A stretch of DNA of 64,000 nucleotides from Myxococcus stipitatus DSM 14675. GTDB lineage: Bacteria; Myxococcota; Myxococcia; Myxococcales; Myxococcaceae. How positions within the stretch are numbered: the stretch's first letter is position 1; the number at the start of each line of letters is the position of its first letter. Positions 63,201 to 64,000 of the stretch are shown piece by piece. The notes beneath the pieces are model-generated. The model saw only the letters and a list, made by a program, of their open reading frames with translations. It was not told the origin of the DNA and searched no databases. The stretch is taken from assembly GCF_000331735.1 (NCBI RefSeq), contig NC_020126.1:1736001-1800000 (forward strand), in the 5' to 3' direction. Made by a program: the position numbers and the translations under genes.

Positions 63201-64000
63201 CGCTCACAGAAGCTCGAGGCGCAGCTCATCGCGCGTCGTGCGTGGAGGGAGTTGGCCCAGCACTACCTCAAGCGTGCGGACCGCGCGAAGGACCCGGCCG
63301 CGCGTGCGGAAGCCCTGACGCGCCTCGCGGAGGTGATGGAGACGGAACTCCAGGACCCCGCGGGTGCCGCGCGCATGTACGGGGAGATTGTCGAGCTGAC
63401 GGGAGACCGCTCCGCGTTGCGGGAGCAGGTGCGTCTGCTGGCCTCCCGAGGTGATGCCTCCCAGGTCCGGCGAGCACTCGACGAGGCCATCCAAAGGGCT
63501 CGGACGGGGCATGCGCGTGCCATCGCGCTGCTGACTCGCGGCGAGCGGTGGCTCCACATGGGAGAGCCGCAGAAGGCGCGCGTGGACTTCGAGGCGGCGG
63601 AGTCGCTCGTGCCCGGGTTGTTGCCCGCGCTCGCGGGGCTGCTCCTCTGCGTGGAGGGTGAGGCGCGAGGGGCCATTGCCTCGCGGTTGCGGACCCTGCT
63701 CGCCACGGCGCCGCGGAGAGCGCCTGACAGGGCGGAGGCGCTGCGGGTGCTGGCGCGCACCGCCGAGGAATCGCTGGGAGACACGCGCCTCGCGCAGTGG
63801 GCATGGGGCGAGGTGCTCATCGAGAGCCCCGAGAGCGAACATGCCCACGAGAGGCTTTTGTGGCTAGCGAGGGAGCTGGGCGACACGGTGGCCTTGGGTC
63901 AGCTCCTGAGAGCGCAGCTCGCGAGGGAGCCCCGTGGGTCGACCGCGCGTCAGGCGCGTCTGGAGTTGGTGGCGACGCTCGAGTCATCCGGTGACGCGGA
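60258..64000 (+). CDS. Very large helical-repeat protein with 16-residue tandem repeats, 3' end cut by window edge
   Basis: A frame open from ATG 60258 to the window edge, 1,247 codons. Residues about 40-165 are helical and TPR-like (ARAFEELANAGRTLP, RLFRKTGQVPRAVMVLEGVV). Residues about 307-563 are tandem 16-residue repeats of the type (L/V)PVGAESSxSxTxxxx. About 565-975 is Ser/Ala/Pro-rich disorder, holding two VPW motifs in related contexts (LLVPWDVAP before the repeats, LWVPWSDPV after). From about 978 a second TPR-like region starts (ELAQHYLKRADRAKDPAARAEALTRLAEVME). It has no signal peptide; it is probably a cytoplasmic scaffold. I do not know its function. The ribosome-binding site is poor; TAGACT lies close upstream. 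Confidence 0.8.
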   Translation, partial: MGGVRNGKGAGTPEPEAVRQEVPRTGMLDVGPTAEAVEGVARHFRSAMRWLREGSSARAFEELANAGRTLPMSPRLAAALGRFSRLAGVETVAIELLGSVPVTAPAEVRRAVRRQLARLFRKTGQVPRAVMVLEGVVGEFPEDRRARRVLEVLRAKQDGREPGASSGVLGSLPALKSGVRGVSVGEEAESHMDTVVDAVGVASGVPTVPPPRRSLTMELSWARFQVEGPPLGLETEGVTAPESAEAGSPSSGDAAPGVEVEGAGPPALLVPWDVAPEEGSSGGSHGRASTAWTDAESRVSGTAVNALPVGAESSASRTDVVAVPVGAESSVSGAAANGLPVGAESSASRTDVVAVPVGAESSVSGAAANGLPVGAESSASRTDAVAVPVGAESRASGTGANGLPVGAESSASRTDAVAVPVGAESSVSGTGANVLPVGAESRASRTNAAELPVDAKLSVSRTDAVSLPVGTDSSAGQTDAVPVDVESVGDRTAAVALPVGAESSTSRTDAVALPVDVESIGDRTAAAALPIGAESSTSRTDAVALPVDVESIGDGTDATELPVSAELIASRVDVVARHEGAEPHGRQVDGEQAPPDESRSENTESALAASEHGASSKRGPDVSSPLSVDERSGLNPATTAVSRADASSVRGAEVSRSSVDDAQAGSLASPVDAKAGADRSQWESPPLEHETSTNESAELAGAELNASRGGEAVSASSSSTTDVAAAQASGAPVDAVSRQPHQASVNRSIASDPPVAASVSVARAEESAEPVDDIASRAPLAEAKTSSTGSAQGAESRPAESGHSTKGAASKPEAPARPDARHSATPPPSTGSEAETDLRTKTVVEMPGIAPEALWVPWSDPVVPDAQLVPGRTIAPVAPKASPPPVKSPATVEPSRARTQVIPAVTPSFEKDAPRSETMEVPLADLLAALGGALPGKESLGQPKPVASVPSTPRSDSVAPTSTEKPGASAPGKEESAEEWARSQKLEAQLIARRAWRELAQHYLKRADRAKDPAARAEALTRLAEVMETELQDPAGAARMYGEIVELTGDRSALREQVRLLASRGDASQVRRALDEAIQRARTGHARAIALLTRGERWLHMGEPQKARVDFEAAESLVPGLLPALAGLLLCVEGEARGAIASRLRTLLATAPRRAPDRAEALRVLARTAEESLGDTRLAQWAWGEVLIESPESEHAHERLLWLARELGDTVALGQLLRAQLAREPRGSTARQARLELVATLESSGDA
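61176..61945 (+). repeat. In-gene 96-bp / 48-bp tandem repeat
   Basis: Inside the large 60258 gene. A 96-bp unit starts at 61176, 61272, 61368, 61464 and (diverged) 61560, each made of two 48-bp halves encoding 16 residues; a second family of 96-bp units continues from about 61700 to 61945. The periodicity keeps the frame. Confidence 0.9.

Overview
This window is chromosomal DNA from a myxobacterium, most likely Myxococcaceae (Myxococcus, Corallococcus or a close relative). The signs are very high GC at third codon positions, dense gene packing on both strands, many lipoproteins and secreted proteins of unknown function, and a recA promoter carrying the distinctive myxobacterial LexA motif. 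I see no rRNA, tRNA, insertion sequence, prophage or CRISPR array. Both edges cut a gene. About 54 genes are supported.

Left part (1-9,030): a truncated secreted protein, an RF-1-like rescue factor, YceI and pirin genes, a lipoprotein, a von Willebrand-domain protein, an ABC exporter (permease and ATPase), a stand-alone response regulator and two small unknown genes. 9,142-25,373: an M3 oligopeptidase lipoprotein, a gamma-glutamyltransferase/TatD pair, glmU-glmS (UDP-GlcNAc supply), a membrane protein, SOS-type recA, a PhoD-like phosphatase, a GNAT acetyltransferase and tex. Between tex and the next, convergent operon lies a 9-copy 55-bp tandem array built on a perfect dyad (25,446-25,940).

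Middle (26,014-45,571): an HSP90-family gene translationally coupled to a helical-repeat protein; a metallo-beta-lactamase-fold hydrolase; a row of LETM1/TerB-like protein, catalytically dead-looking alpha/beta hydrolase and FUSC transporter; a HEAT-repeat lipoprotein; a HAMP protein followed by fmt, a degenerate AroQ-like fusion and rsmB, all closely spaced; a LysR regulator; a glycosyltransferase; an SDR/redoxin pair; and an aminotransferase.

Right part (45,739-64,000): a secreted hydrolase-like protein with an exported partner, a Ser/Asp-rich unknown divergent from a PP2C phosphatase, a chemoreceptor, an SDR divergent from a glutaryl-CoA-dehydrogenase-like gene, a YaiL/DUF2058 protein, a lipoprotein, a small barrel protein, a small protein with a sigma-region-4-like motif, an HExGH peptidase, an RluA-type pseudouridine synthase, and the first ~1,250 codons of a very large helical-repeat protein with a 16-residue tandem repeat, running off the right edge.

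Most convergent gene pairs are separated by strong GC-rich hairpins. The observations most worth following are the 55-bp dyad array, the LexA box on the recA promoter, the AroQ-like pseudoenzyme between fmt and rsmB, the dead hydrolase between the LETM1-like and FUSC genes, and the HSP90/helical-repeat coupled pair.
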